A stretch of DNA of 64,000 nucleotides from Buttiauxella warmboldiae (GCF_003818135.1 NZ_RPOH01000030.1:78415-142414); one strand, 5' to 3'; shown: positions 10,064 through 22,350, numbered from the stretch's first letter. Notes: generated by a model not told the origin, from the letters alone. Program-made: numbers and translations.

Positions 10064-10933
10064 TTACAGGAAATGGGCAAATTTCCCGACCACCCCCAGC
10101 ACGACCGTGATTCCGATCAGACGCAGAGGACTCCAGCCGCGGCGCACCAGCGCATACATGCACAAGGTATAAACCAGCGGTAAGAAAGCCGGCATCAGTT
10201 TGTCGATAACGTCGGTTTGCAGTTTTACCACCGCATCACCGGCCGTAATTTCAAGCGTGGTGGCAAGGCGAACGTAGGTAGCCACCAGCGCGCCAATCAC
10301 CGTCATCCCAACAATCGATGCGGCATGGCCGACTTTACGAGTGTTGGCTTTAATTAACGGGATGGCCGCCACCCCCATGCGGTAAGCGTAGTGAGCAAGC
10401 CCAAAGCGCAGGCCAAGGTGTACCACGTTAAACAGCACGATAAAGATCACGGCACCAAGGATCGAACCCTGTAAGGCAAGGCTCGCCCCGATGCCGCCGC
10501 AAATTGGCAGCAAGGTCAGCCAGAACATGGCATCGCCAATTCCTCCCAGCGGCGCACCCACGGCAATTTTTGTGCTCTGGATACTGTTCACATCCTGTTT
10601 TGAACGCTCCATCGCCAGGATAATGCCGATGACAAAGGTCACGAGGAAGGGGTGCGTATTGAAGAACCCCATGTGGCCTTTCATGGCGCGAGCCAGGTCG
10701 TTTTTGTTGGTGTGGATTTTTTTCAGCGCGGGCAGCAAGCCATACAGCCAGCCTGACGCCTGCATACGTTCATAGTTAAATGATGCCTGTAACAGCATGG
10801 AGCGCCATGCTACCCGGTTGATATCCTGCTTCGTCAGTTCCGCGCCAATACGCTGGTCTTCATAGACATTGTCATTTTTTTCGACCGCGGCGCTGTCCGC
10901 GACGCCTGGCAGAGTCTGTTCGTTAGATCCCAT
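10064..10933 (-). CDS. agaE: PTS enzyme IID, N-acetylgalactosamine-specific (AgaE)
   Basis: The membrane IID subunit, which forms the sugar channel with AgaW. The start is taken as the ATG at 10933, preceded by AGAGGA and overlapping the agaW end by 11 bases, giving 289 residues; the upstream TTG is less likely. Seen are the IID hallmarks RSMLLQASFNYERMQ (about 43-57), KGHMGFFNTHPF and APLGGIGDAMFW, followed by several membrane helices. Confidence 0.93.
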   Translation of the reverse strand: MGSNEQTLPGVADSAAVEKNDNVYEDQRIGAELTKQDINRVAWRSMLLQASFNYERMQASGWLYGLLPALKKIHTNKNDLARAMKGHMGFFNTHPFLVTFVIGIILAMERSKQDVNSIQSTKIAVGAPLGGIGDAMFWLTLLPICGGIGASLALQGSILGAVIFIVLFNVVHLGLRFGLAHYAYRMGVAAIPLIKANTRKVGHAASIVGMTVIGALVATYVRLATTLEITAGDAVVKLQTDVIDKLMPAFLPLVYTLCMYALVRRGWSPLRLIGITVVLGVVGKFAHFL

Positions 10934-11705
10934 CTTCAAATTCCTCTTGCTTCACGTGTGTAGGTTGCTGTGGCGCCGGGTCTTTACGTAAGAAGTCGAT
11001 CAATGCCATCGCCAGCGCGGCGGCGGCAATGGCCAACACCGGCAGCTTCAGCCAGGCGGCAGCCACAAAGCCAAGAATGAAATAGGGGATGTAGGCGTTC
11101 TTCATCATGATCTTCAGCAGTACGGCAAAACCGATAGCTGGCATGATGCCGCCCGCCACACCGAGTCCGTCAATCAGACGGGCAGGCAGCACGTCAATGG
11201 CGGTTTTCGCATGTTCCGCACCGAAATAGATCGGCAGGAAGGCGCACAGGAAATAGAAGATACCGAGCGCCAGCAGCGCCAGGTAGTTCACCCGTTCAAT
11301 GCCCGCGGTATCGGCGTTAGCCGCCATGCGATCGCAGCGTGCCATGACGCCTGACATGACGGAGAACAAAAAGGTAATCCCCATTTGTACCGCCACGGCG
11401 AAGGGGACGGCGATACCGACGGCAACTTCAGGTTTCACCCCGGTCGTGATAGCAAAGGTGGTGCCGACGATGGTGCCGATAATAACGTTTGGCGGCTGCG
11501 CACCGGCAAGCGGTGCCAGCCCCATCCAGACCAGCTCCAGCGTACCGCCGCACAAAATACCGGTATGCAGATCGCCAAGAATCAGGCCTACCAGCGGCCC
11601 CAGAACCACCGGGCGGTGCATGTGCGTCAGGCCGTTGAACATATCCAGGCCAGCAATAAAGGCCAGAATACCCAAGGCTAACGCCTGTAATAAGCTAATT
11701 TCCAT
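10923..11705 (-). CDS. agaW: PTS enzyme IIC, N-acetylgalactosamine-specific (AgaW)
   Basis: The sugar-translocating membrane subunit of the mannose-family PTS, 260 residues and strongly hydrophobic. Family segments are LDMFNGLTHMHRPVVLGPLVG (start, about residue 20) and GGTLELVWMGL (about 51-61). The start is the ATG at 11705 with a GAGGGA ribosome-binding site; a longer frame upstream has no homologous residues. It lies 10 bases after agaV. Confidence 0.93.
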   Translation of the reverse strand: MEISLLQALALGILAFIAGLDMFNGLTHMHRPVVLGPLVGLILGDLHTGILCGGTLELVWMGLAPLAGAQPPNVIIGTIVGTTFAITTGVKPEVAVGIAVPFAVAVQMGITFLFSVMSGVMARCDRMAANADTAGIERVNYLALLALGIFYFLCAFLPIYFGAEHAKTAIDVLPARLIDGLGVAGGIMPAIGFAVLLKIMMKNAYIPYFILGFVAAAWLKLPVLAIAAAALAMALIDFLRKDPAPQQPTHVKQEEFEDGI

Positions 11706-11715
11706 AGATATTCCC

Positions 11716-12189
11716 TCAGAGGAGTTTATAGAGATCCTGCGCGGATTCCGTTGGCACGCCCTGAACAAAACACTCCACTCCGGCCTGTTGCAGACCCTGA
11801 AAAGCGGCAATGTCCTGCTCATCGACAGAGACGGTTTTCGCGATCTGTTTTTTGCCTTCTGCGTAGTGCATGTTGCCGACGTTAATCCGCGTTACAGGCA
11901 CGCCGCCTTTTACTAACGTCAGGAAATCACTTGGGTTTTTACAAACCAGCAGGATTTTCTGGCGGTCGGCTGCGCGGTGAATATTGTCGATAACTTTTTG
12001 CAGCGGCCAGAAACGCACCGCGATCCCTTCGGCCAGAACCATCTCCATTAAATTTTGCTGTACCGGATCTTCAGCCACCCGATCGTTGGCCACCAGCACC
12101 AGGTTTGCCCCGGAAAAACCGACCCACTGCACGCCGACCTGGCCGTGAATCAGTCGCTCATCAATGCGGCTTAATACAATGTTTGGCAT
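11716..12189 (-). CDS. agaV: PTS enzyme IIB, N-acetylgalactosamine-specific (AgaV)
   Basis: A cytoplasmic mannose-family IIB protein of 157 residues. The active-site histidine is in RIDERLIHGQV (His15), and NVGNMHY is another conserved family segment. It takes phosphate from AgaF and gives it to the incoming GalNAc. It sits between kbaZ and agaW in the operon, as in E. coli strains that use GalNAc. Confidence 0.94.
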   Translation of the reverse strand: MPNIVLSRIDERLIHGQVGVQWVGFSGANLVLVANDRVAEDPVQQNLMEMVLAEGIAVRFWPLQKVIDNIHRAADRQKILLVCKNPSDFLTLVKGGVPVTRINVGNMHYAEGKKQIAKTVSVDEQDIAAFQGLQQAGVECFVQGVPTESAQDLYKLL

Positions 12190-12215
12190 GCTTTTTTCCT
12201 CTTATTATCATTGTG

Positions 12216-13508
12216 TTAATGGGATGCAGAAGCGCCGTGGCAAGCGGCATGGTACTGGCGCAAAACGTCCTGAATATGGTCGATGATGAGTTCATGCGGC
12301 GTCGCCGCGATTTTTCCTGCACGGACCTTAGCGTACTGCAGCGGCAGATACTGGCTGATCAGCGGCAAAGGAAGAGATCCTGCAGCCAGACTGGTCACAA
12401 GTCTGGAATAGGCTTGATCGATCTCTTGATCCGGCCAGTAATAGCGGACGCGGTCAGAGAAGCTGTACCCGCGCGCCAGACGGCGATCGTGGGTGTTACC
12501 GTGATAGTGCTGTTTCCAGTATTCAGGCTGCTCGAGCATCACGCTTTCAAGGACTTCCCGCAGGCCCGAACATTGATGGGCCGGGCGCAATTCGTGCTCG
12601 ATAGCCGCCAGCGAAAACAGCGCTTCGCGCAGGGCAAAAGTGAGGGCCGGGCCGACTTTCAGAATGGCAAAATGATGCTCAACCAGCTGCCGCAGGGCTT
12701 CTGGCGTCTGGTAATCGGTGGAGTGCGCTTCAAACACCAGGGTGTCGAACGCTTCGATCATCTGGCTGAGGGAAAGTGATTTCTCGGGCTGATAATCAAT
12801 GACCTGGGTGTGATCAAATTCAACCCCCGGCTGTACCACCAGCCCGATAATGCGTGGCCATAGGTCGCTCAGTCCTTGCAGCTCAAAAGCGTGCCGATGG
12901 GCTTCAAGCGTCGCTTTCGCTGCCTGCGGCGTGGTCACCGCCAGCTGCGCCAGCGTTTCATGGGCGCCGCCCGGCACCGGCACTTCAGTGCCGATAACGT
13001 AAACCAAATCTGAAGCGCCAAACTTTTCTACGCAGGTTTGCTCGGCAATCTTCGCCAGTCTTGCAGCACGCATGGCGACGATGACATCGGTTAACGGGAC
13101 AGGATCGTCCGCGCAAGACATGCTGCAATCGAGGTGGATCTTTTTGAAACCTGCGGCGACATAGCAGCGAATTAACTCATCGGCGTTGCGCATAGCTTCA
13201 TCTGCGGGCAATGCCTGCCAGCGGTTCGGGCCAAGATGATCGCCCCCCAGAATCAGATGCTGGCGCGGCAAGCGGTGCTGGTCTGCCAGCTGCTCGACAA
13301 AGGTACGGAAATCTTGTGGCGTCATACCGGTATAACCGCCGTGCTGGTCAACCTGGTTGGATGTCGCTTCTATTAACAGGGGGGAACGGGCTTCTCTGGC
13401 ATGGCGCATTGCCGCTTCAAGAACCAATGGGTGAGCGGAACAGACGGCAAAAATGCCACATCGTGAATCCTGCTTATGGTTGGCCACCAACGCGGTTAAC
13501 TGTTTCAC
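12216..13508 (-). CDS. kbaZ: Tagatose-1,6-bisphosphate aldolase subunit KbaZ (AgaZ)
   Basis: The non-catalytic partner that stabilises and activates KbaY. The 430-residue protein matches the GatZ/KbaZ family: [16 protein letters not shown] near residue 18, [16 protein letters not shown] near 47, LGGDHLGPN near 87 and LDCSMSC near 124. It is the first gene of the kbaZ-agaVWEFA operon and divergent from agaR; the operator-rich gap lies between them. The paralogous GatZ is an alternative name, but the aga context favours KbaZ. Confidence 0.93.
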   Translation of the reverse strand: MKQLTALVANHKQDSRCGIFAVCSAHPLVLEAAMRHAREARSPLLIEATSNQVDQHGGYTGMTPQDFRTFVEQLADQHRLPRQHLILGGDHLGPNRWQALPADEAMRNADELIRCYVAAGFKKIHLDCSMSCADDPVPLTDVIVAMRAARLAKIAEQTCVEKFGASDLVYVIGTEVPVPGGAHETLAQLAVTTPQAAKATLEAHRHAFELQGLSDLWPRIIGLVVQPGVEFDHTQVIDYQPEKSLSLSQMIEAFDTLVFEAHSTDYQTPEALRQLVEHHFAILKVGPALTFALREALFSLAAIEHELRPAHQCSGLREVLESVMLEQPEYWKQHYHGNTHDRRLARGYSFSDRVRYYWPDQEIDQAYSRLVTSLAAGSLPLPLISQYLPLQYAKVRAGKIAATPHELIIDHIQDVLRQYHAACHGASASH

Positions 13509-13538
13509 TTTCCTCTCCGTATGGGTTAATCAGGCTTT

Positions 13539-13744
13539 TTTCTTTCGATTTGTTTCATTTGATAGTGGATTACGGTGTGATAAAAACAAAACGAAAGTTT
13601 ATGGAATTGAGATCTGTTTCGCAAAAGAAACGCAATGAAAGCCTTTTTAAGCCGAAAGCTGCGGATTTGGCTCAAAGTGTAAAGACTTGCTTTCCGTGAA
13701 AAGAAAGGTGTTAATAGGCGAAGTGAAATGAAACGAAAGGTTTT
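13539..13744. promoter_or_regulatory. AgaR operator cluster between kbaZ and agaR
   Basis: The divergent 250-base gap contains at least three good matches to the AgaR operator pattern: 13539-13562 (forward, TTTCGATTTGTTTCATTT), 13579-13602 (reverse, TTTCGTTTTGTTTTTA) and 13720-13744 (reverse, TTTCGTTTCATTTCACTT). A weaker one lies near 13614-13643. The last site ends just before the agaR start codons, which fits autorepression. Confidence 0.75.
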
Positions 13745-13759
13745 ATGAAAGGGTTATCT

Positions 13760-14572
13760 ATGAATAATACCGGCGCAGCAACGGATAAACGTGTAACAGG
13801 AACCAGTGAAAGGCGTGAGCAGATCATTCAGCGTCTTCGTCAACAAGGCAGCGTGCAGGTGAACGATCTGTCGTCATTATTTAGCGTGTCGACGGTCACT
13901 ATCCGTAACGATCTGGCGTTTCTGGAGAAGCAGGGTGTGGCCGTGCGTGCGTATGGTGGTGCCTTAGTTTGCGATTCAGGTACTCCGGTGGTTGAACCGA
14001 CGGTTGAGGATAAAAGCTCCCTGAATACTTCGCTCAAGCGCAGTATTGCGCGCGTGGCGGCTGAACTGATCAAGCCGGGCCACCGGGTGATTCTCGACTC
14101 AGGGACCACCACTTATGAAATTGCGCGCCATATGCGTAACCATAAAGAAGTGATTGCCATGACCAACGGCATGAACGTGGCGAATGCACTACTCGAGGCG
14201 GAAGGTGTGGAACTGCTCATGACCGGCGGGCATTTGCGCCGCCAGTCGCTCTCATTCTATGGCGATCGGGCCGATCAATCCCTGCAAAACTATCACTTCG
14301 ATATGCTGTTTCTTGGGGTGGATGCTATTGATTTGGAACGCGGTGTCAGTACGCACAACGAAGACGAAGCCAGGCTTAACCGTCGCATGTGTGAAGTGGC
14401 TGAACGCATTATCGTCGTGACGGACTCCACGAAGTTCAACCGTTCCAGCCTGCATAAAATTATTGATACCCAAAGAATTCATATGGTTATCACCGATGCA
14501 GGGATCCCCGCTGCAAGCCTGACCGGGCTGCGCAAAGGCGGGATTGAAGTGGTTTTGGTTGATGAAGGTTGA
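13760..14572 (+). CDS. agaR: Aga regulon repressor AgaR (DeoR family)
   Basis: AgaR represses the aga operons and is released by a pathway sugar phosphate. The N-terminal helix-turn-helix has the DeoR signature from RREQIIQRL through [10 protein letters not shown] (about residues 18-55); the C-terminal sugar-phosphate sensor has [11 protein letters not shown] and [13 protein letters not shown] choose the second ATG (13760) because the next residues align with E. coli AgaR; an in-frame ATG at 13745 adds five residues and also has a purine-rich site, so the start is not certain. Confidence 0.95.
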   Translation: MNNTGAATDKRVTGTSERREQIIQRLRQQGSVQVNDLSSLFSVSTVTIRNDLAFLEKQGVAVRAYGGALVCDSGTPVVEPTVEDKSSLNTSLKRSIARVAAELIKPGHRVILDSGTTTYEIARHMRNHKEVIAMTNGMNVANALLEAEGVELLMTGGHLRRQSLSFYGDRADQSLQNYHFDMLFLGVDAIDLERGVSTHNEDEARLNRRMCEVAERIIVVTDSTKFNRSSLHKIIDTQRIHMVITDAGIPAASLTGLRKGGIEVVLVDEG

Positions 14573-14622
14573 GAGTAAAAGCGGTGGATGGTTTTTGCAC
14601 TCATCCACCATAGGGTTATTAT

Positions 14623-16017
14623 CTACGCCTGTGACAGCTTATATCCCCGCAGCCGGCTAACGCTAAGGATGATGGCTAAAGTCGTTGCGATAACGGCCAG
14701 CCACAGGCTGATATGCACCGCGCTGCTTTGCGCGTAAATCGACATAAATACCCCGACAAATGCTGCACCCAGGCACTGGCCGAAGGTGCGCATAATCGCC
14801 AGCACGCCCGAGGCGTATCCGCTGTTTTCCCTCGAGGCGTTAGACAGCATTTCCCGGTTATTCGGGCTCTGGAAGCAGCCAAAACCAATGCCGCATATCA
14901 GGCTGCGCAAGCAGATATCCCACGCCTGAGCGTGTTCCGGCAGCATCGCCAGCAATGCGAGACCCGCCGCAAAAATACACAAACCTACCGTTGAGATTAT
15001 CGCGGGCGAGTAGCGGTCGGCTAAGCGCCCGGCGTGTGGCGCGGCCAAAATAATGCCGATGGGCCATGGCGTGAAAAGCAGCGCCGAAATTAGCGCGCTG
15101 TAGCCGTAAACGCTCTGGAACAGGAACGGCAAGGCGATAAAGGTGATGCCCTGGCTGACAAACGAGGCCAGAGAAGTGAGCGCTGCCAGTGAAAAGCGCG
15201 AAGAGGCAAAAATGTTGAGCGGGAGCAGCGGTTTCGTGACGCGGCGCTGAACCCAGATAAACGCCAGGCTGCTGATAATGGCGGTGCCGCCGAAAGCTAT
15301 CGCTATTTTCAGGTCATTGTTTCCTGCGTGCGTGAAAGCATCGGCCGCCATCACTAGTGCGCCTAACGCAATGGCCGATAACAACGCGCCTGCGTAATCA
15401 AACGGTTCACGCTTTAAAGCGGGATTATTGGGCACCACGCGCAGGGCGAGCAGCATCGCGACAATGCCCAGCGGAATGTTGATCGCAAACAGCCACTGCC
15501 AGCTTAATGTCGCAAGTAGGGTGCCGCCGAGGATTGGCGCGATGGCGGTGCTGGCGCCAATCAGCAAGGCGTTCAACCCAAGAACACGGCCAAGCAGGCG
15601 GTTAGGAAACACCGAGCGCAAAATTGCCGGGCCAATACTTAATGTGGCGGCACCGCCAATGCCCTGTAATACGCGCATGGCAACGAGCATCTCCAGCGAT
15701 GTCGAGAGCGCGCAGCCCACGGAGGCGAAGGTGAATACGCTCAGGCCGAAGGTGAAAACTTTGCGAAAACCAAGGCGGCTGGAAAGTGCGGCAAAAATTG
15801 CCAGCGTCATTGCCGCGCAGAGCAGATAACCGTTTGCCACCCAAACGGTAGCGGCTTCTGATGCGTTAAGGGAACGGGCGATTTGTGGCAGCGCGATATT
15901 GATCATCGAGCCGTCGAACACCGCCATCGCCGCCATGGTCATGACGGCGGCCATCGCTAAACCACGCTCAAAGCCGGGTAAACCTTCATCGCCTGGCCGG
16001 TGGGAAAAAAGCGCCAT
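14623..16017 (-). CDS. MFS transporter, DHA2-type drug exporter
   Basis: A hydrophobic protein of about 464 residues with 14 predicted membrane helices. Motif C-like GASTAIAPILGG and the early helix DGSMINIALPQIA fit the DHA2 (14-helix) proton-driven exporters such as YebQ/SmvA relatives. Substrate unknown. An ATG at 16026 and a TTG at 16032 are possible upstream starts; 16017 has GAGAA nine bases before it. It is divergent from a LysR regulator, which is likely its controller. Confidence 0.8.
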   Translation of the reverse strand: MALFSHRPGDEGLPGFERGLAMAAVMTMAAMAVFDGSMINIALPQIARSLNASEAATVWVANGYLLCAAMTLAIFAALSSRLGFRKVFTFGLSVFTFASVGCALSTSLEMLVAMRVLQGIGGAATLSIGPAILRSVFPNRLLGRVLGLNALLIGASTAIAPILGGTLLATLSWQWLFAINIPLGIVAMLLALRVVPNNPALKREPFDYAGALLSAIALGALVMAADAFTHAGNNDLKIAIAFGGTAIISSLAFIWVQRRVTKPLLPLNIFASSRFSLAALTSLASFVSQGITFIALPFLFQSVYGYSALISALLFTPWPIGIILAAPHAGRLADRYSPAIISTVGLCIFAAGLALLAMLPEHAQAWDICLRSLICGIGFGCFQSPNNREMLSNASRENSGYASGVLAIMRTFGQCLGAAFVGVFMSIYAQSSAVHISLWLAVIATTLAIILSVSRLRGYKLSQA

Positions 16018-16138
16018 AATTAACATTCTCAATGGTTGTGGTTACCAGAAATATAGCCGCGTGGAAGACATGGCGGAAGACGCAGCATTTGCATTAATAA
16101 GCTGCATCAAACGCCTTATCCTGGTTATTATCTAAAAT

Positions 16139-17068
16139 ATGAATGAACCTGACCTGAACTTACTTATCGCGCTGGATGTGCTTCTTGCCGAAGGAAGTGT
16201 GGCGGGCGCTGCGCGTCGTTTAGGGTTGAGCGCGTCAGCAATGAGCCGCACGTTAAGCCGCCTGCGCGATACCACTGGCGACCCGCTACTGGTACGGGCC
16301 GGGCGTAACATGGCCCTGACGCCTTATGCGGAAGAGATTCGCGAGCGCACACAAAATGCAGCCTTTGAAGCTCGTGCGATACTGCGTCCATCGACCAATC
16401 TCCTCAATCTTGCCACGCTGGAAAGAAGCTTTACCCTGCGCACCAATGCGGGGTTTATCGAGATCTTCGGCGCGGCACTCATTACCGCAGTGGCGAGCGT
16501 CGCCCCTTTGGTGCAGCTGCGGTTTATGTCTAAGCCGGAGAAAACGGCGAAGTATTTGCGCGAGGGGCTAATTGACCTTGAAGTCGGCGTGCTCGGGGAT
16601 ATGGGGCCGGAAATACGCTTAACGGCGCTGTATCGAGATAAGTTTGTCGGCGTAGTAAGAAAAGGCCATCCGCTTGAGTTGGAAAGTGAAATCACGCCAG
16701 CAATGTATGCCGCGTTCGGACACGTGGTGGTTTCACGGCATGGCCGTGGCACCGGCCCGGTAGACGCGCTGCTGGCAGAGTTGAATTTAGCACGCAAGAT
16801 TGCGGCTTTGGTACCGGGATTTCCTGCGGCGTTAGCGGTGGCACAGGCGTCTGAACTCGTGGCGTTGGTGCCAGCGACATTCCTGCTAAATCAACCGGGG
16901 TTAAATGGCAATTCAGGGGAAGCAAGGCTTTATGTTTTTGATCTGCCGGTGAAAACTAAAGACATCACCATTTCGTTGATGTGGCATCCGCGTTCGGAAG
17001 CCGACCCGGCGCACCGATGGTTGCGGCAGCTGGTGTTGAGTGTGTGTCGGGAAAAGGTGCCGGGATAG
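16139..17068 (+). CDS. LysR-family transcriptional regulator
   Basis: A 309-residue protein with an N-terminal winged helix-turn-helix (LLIALDVLLAEGSVAGAARRLG then SASAMSRTLSRLR, about residues 8-45) and a C-terminal effector domain like those of the NodD/SyrM-LeuO branch (phrases such as EVGVLGDMGPEIR). It is separated by 121 bases from the divergent MFS gene. By the usual LysR arrangement it probably controls that exporter; the inducer is unknown. Confidence 0.85.
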   Translation: MNEPDLNLLIALDVLLAEGSVAGAARRLGLSASAMSRTLSRLRDTTGDPLLVRAGRNMALTPYAEEIRERTQNAAFEARAILRPSTNLLNLATLERSFTLRTNAGFIEIFGAALITAVASVAPLVQLRFMSKPEKTAKYLREGLIDLEVGVLGDMGPEIRLTALYRDKFVGVVRKGHPLELESEITPAMYAAFGHVVVSRHGRGTGPVDALLAELNLARKIAALVPGFPAALAVAQASELVALVPATFLLNQPGLNGNSGEARLYVFDLPVKTKDITISLMWHPRSEADPAHRWLRQLVLSVCREKVPG

Positions 17069-17240
17069 CGGTTATAGGGCGGATAGCATCGCGTACTTCG
17101 GCCACGTTCGAGAACGCATCGCTGCCGCCATATTGCATACGCTCGCAGAAGCACTGAAAAATGCCTTTGATAATATTTACCTTGCTGCGCGCAATATTGC
17201 GGCAACAGTGCTCATCGGCATAAATACGACACGTTAGTAA
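17069..17240 (-). other. Coding-like remnant, cysteine-rich, unrecognised
   Basis: On the minus strand an open frame reads LSRLLTCRIYADEHCCRNIA and continues to EVRDAIRPI, with several cysteines. It has no start codon in a sensible place and its upstream side runs into the rnpB promoter. It reads like the C-terminal end of a lost gene rather than random DNA. I do not recognise the family. Confidence 0.3.
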
Positions 17241-17242
17241 AC

Positions 17243-17271
17243 GTGACAGCGGCAGCTAAACCTTCTATACT
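17243..17271 (+). promoter_or_regulatory. rnpB promoter
   Basis: A -35-like GTGACA (17243-17248) and -10 TATACT (17266-17271) are separated by 17 bases and lie 7 bases before the RNase P RNA 5' end at 17279. This is the expected sigma-70 arrangement for a stable RNA. Confidence 0.7.
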
Positions 17272-17278
17272 TCGCGCC

Positions 17279-17655
<377 letters not shown>

Positions 17656-17666
17656 ATTCAACACAG

Positions 17667-17698
17667 CGCCCGCACGGTGAAAACCGAGCGGGCGTTTT
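17667..17698 (+). terminator. rnpB terminator
   Basis: The stem CGCCCGC/GCGGGCG (17667-17673 with 17688-17694) is followed by TTTT, 11 bases after the mature RNA end. Confidence 0.85.
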
Positions 17699-17835
17699 GC
17701 TATGCGCAGAAGACAGATGAATGACTGTCCACGACACTCTTCATGGAAAGAAAGCGGCTTATCGGTCAGCTTCAACCATTCAACAGAACGCCCTCGCGCA
17801 TAAAACACCCATGTTGATGCTGAAAATTCAAGCAG

Positions 17836-17860
17836 TGTCGCAAGTCGATAGCTCTCGACA
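17836..17860. promoter_or_regulatory. Possible FhlA upstream activating site for fdhF
   Basis: An inverted repeat TGTCG...CGACA lies about 90-110 bases upstream of the sigma-54 promoter, a typical distance for an enhancer-binding activator. fdhF is FhlA-dependent in E. coli. The assignment is inferred from position and symmetry. Confidence 0.4.
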
Positions 17861-17946
17861 CGTCACTTTTGACGATGACCTGTTTTTCGTCAGAGTTTTG
17901 CTGCTTTTACCGCCGTAAGATGCCGGTTATTCCCGTTCTTTTTATA

Positions 17947-17962
17947 TGGCATAGATCATGCA
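17947..17962 (+). promoter_or_regulatory. Sigma-54 promoter of fdhF
   Basis: TGGCAT-N5-ATGCA matches the -24/-12 pattern (consensus TGGCAC-N5-TTGCA) with the essential GG and GC at correct spacing. It lies 72 bases before the fdhF start, as expected for a formate-regulon gene. Confidence 0.8.
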
Positions 17963-18033
17963 TTAGAACGGGGAGATGTGATCGGCTGTTTGAGTGTCAC
18001 ACACATTTAGCAGCATTGACTGGAGCAACACTG

Positions 18034-20181
18034 ATGAAAAAAGTCGTCACGGTTTGTCCCTATTGTGCCTCGGGTTGCAAAATCAATCTCGTGGTCGATA
18101 ACGGCAAAGTCGTCAAGGCGGAAGCGGCTCAGGGTAAAACTAACCAGGGCGAGCTTTGCCTGAAGGGGTATTACGGTTGGGATTTTATTAACGATACGAA
18201 AATCCTCACCCCGCGTCTTAAATCACCGATGATTCGTCGCCAGAAAAGCGGCAAACTCGAAAACGTTTCCTGGGATGAGGCGCTGGATTATGTCAGCACT
18301 CGCCTGAGTGAAATCAAAGCGAAGTACGGTAACGATGCCATCATGACCACCGGTTCTTCCCGTGGTACGGGCAACGAAACTAACTACATTATGCAGAAAT
18401 TTGCGCGCGCCGTTATTGGTACCAATAATGTCGATTGCTGCGCACGCGTTTGACACGGCCCATCGGTTGCAGGTCTGCACCAATCGGTCGGTAACGGCGC
18501 TATGAGCAACTCAATCGTCGAGATTGAGGATACCGATTTAGTGTTTGTGTTCGGGTATAACCCGGCAGATTCACACCCTATCGTGGCTAACCGCGTGATC
18601 CGCGCGAAGCAAAAAGGGGCGCAAATCATCGTTGTCGATCCGCGTAAAATTGAAACCGCGCGCATCGCCGATATGCATTTGCAGTTAAAAAATGGTTCTA
18701 ACATCGCCCTGCTGAACGCCATCGGACATGTGATTATCGAAGAAAATCTGTATGACCAGGCATTCGTGGCTGAACGTACCGAAGGTTTTGACGAGTATCG
18801 CAAAATTGTGGCGGGCTACCCGCCTGAATCCGTTGAAGAAATCACCGGCGTTAGCGCAGCAGAAATTCGCAGCGCAGCACGTATGTATGCGAAGGCGAAA
18901 ACCGCCACGATTCTGTGGGGCATGGGCGTGACCCAGTTCTATCAGGGCGTGGAAACCGTTCGCTCGTTGACAAGCCTGGCGCTGATGACGGGCAACCTGG
19001 GTAAACCGAACGTTGGTGTTAACCCGGTTCGCGGTCAGAACAATGTTCAGGGTGCCTGTGATATGGGCGCACTGCCGGATACTTATCCGGGCTATCAGTA
19101 CGTTAAAGATGAAGCCAGCCGCGAGAAGTTTGCTAAAGCCTGGGGGGTTCCGTCGCTTCCGGCTCATATCGGCTATCGCATCAGCGAGCTGCCACACCGT
19201 GTTGCACACGGCGAAGTACACGCTGCGTACATCATGGGTGAAGATCCGCTGCAAACTGATGCGGAACTTTCCGCCGTACGTAAAGCGTTTGAAGAGCTCG
19301 AGCTGGTGATTGTGCAAGACATCTTCATGACCAAAACCGCGGCTGCCGCCGATGTGATTTTGCCCGCCACCTCCTGGGGTGAACATGAAGGCGTTTACAC
19401 CGCAGCCGACCGTGGTTTCCAGCGCTTCTTTAAAGCGGTAGAACCGAAGTGGGATCTGAAAACGGACTGGCAGATTATCAGTGAAATTGCCACCCGCATG
19501 GGTTATCCGATGCACTACAACAACACCCAGGAAATCTGGGATGAGTTGCGCGGTCTGTGCCCGGATTTCTACGGCGCAACATACGAGAAAATGGGCGAGC
19601 TGGGTTATATCCAGTGGCCTTGCCGCGATGTTGCCGAAAGCGACCAGGGCACTTCGTTCCTGTACAACGGTAAGTTTGACCGTGCCAACGGCCTGGGTGA
19701 ATTCTTTACCTGCGACTGGGCGCCGCCAATCGACAAAGTTACCGCAGAGTACCCGATGGTGCTTTCCACGGTGCGTGAAGTGGGCCACTACTCTTGCCGT
19801 TCAATGACCGGTAACTGTGCGGCACTGGCCGCCCTGGCTGATGAGCCTGGCTATGCGCAAATTCATGCGGAAGATGCTGCACGTTTAGGTATCGAAGATG
19901 AAGCGCTGATTTGGGTGAATTCACGCAAAGGCCGAGTCATCACGCGTGCGAATGTGAGCGAGCGTCCAAACAAGGGCGCCGTTTATATGACCTACCAGTG
20001 GTGGATTGGCGCCTGTAACGAGCTGGTAACGGAAAACCTCAGCCCGATTACTAAAACGCCTGAGTATAAGTACTGCGCCGTACGCGTTGAGGCGATTGCC
20101 GATCAGAAAGCTGCCGAGCAATATGTGATTGACGAATATAACAAGCTAAAAGCCAGCTTGCGCGAAAGCGCCGCGGGTTAA
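18034..20181 (+). CDS. fdhF: Formate dehydrogenase H, selenocysteine-containing (FdhF)
   Basis: FdhF oxidises formate to CO2 in the formate-hydrogenlyase complex. The full 715-residue frame crosses one in-frame TGA at 18451-18453, read as selenocysteine at position 140. The residues around it (DCCARV-Sec-HGPSVAGL) match E. coli FdhF exactly. An N-terminal [4Fe-4S] site is visible (CPYCASGCK plus GELCLKG), and the rest is the molybdopterin oxidoreductase core (for example GMGVTQFYQGVE, GQNNVQGACDMG). Automatic gene callers would split it into two frames, ending at 18453 and restarting at about 18502. It is followed by a strong terminator, and an upstream sigma-54 site fits FhlA control. Confidence 0.98.
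18451..18490 (+). promoter_or_regulatory. Bacterial SECIS element in fdhF
   Basis: The 40 bases starting with the TGA codon fold as the known fdhF SECIS. The apical hairpin is GGTTGCAGGTCTGCACC, with a GGT/ACC stem, a bulged T and a GC/GC pair around the AGGTCT loop. The sequence appears identical to that of E. coli. It recruits SelB and Sec-tRNA. Confidence 0.95.
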
Positions 20182-20202
20182 TCCTCGCGAAAAAGAAGCC
20201 TG

Positions 20203-20230
20203 AGAGCTGCCAATCGGCAGCTCTTTTTTT
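20203..20230 (+). terminator. fdhF terminator
   Basis: Perfect stem AGAGCTGCC/GGCAGCTCT with an AATC loop followed by seven T residues, 21 bases after the stop codon. Confidence 0.92.
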
Positions 20231-20387
20231 GGCTTTTGCCTCTCTCCTCTCAAGATGTATTGATTACCTTTTCAACAATTTAATTAATGCGTGATCTGTC
20301 GCCCAAAAAATAAACAAAGCCCGCCGTACCCCTGTAATTAACCTTTGCGTGACATATTATTAACATCCCACAGGGAGAAAAAAAGCC

Positions 20388-22343
<1,956 letters not shown>

Positions 22344-22350
22344 CCGCTCT

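Noticed and set aside
11705..11822. 39-residue N-terminal extension of AgaW
   Set aside because: The extension overlaps agaV in another frame, has no IIC character, and the ATG at 11705 has a good ribosome-binding site.
18451..18453. In-frame stop in fdhF as a nonsense mutation or sequencing error
   Set aside because: It lies at codon 140, the known selenocysteine site, and a matching SECIS follows.
18685..19788. Long minus-strand frame opposite fdhF
   Set aside because: Shadow of the FdhF coding sequence with no recognisable protein features.
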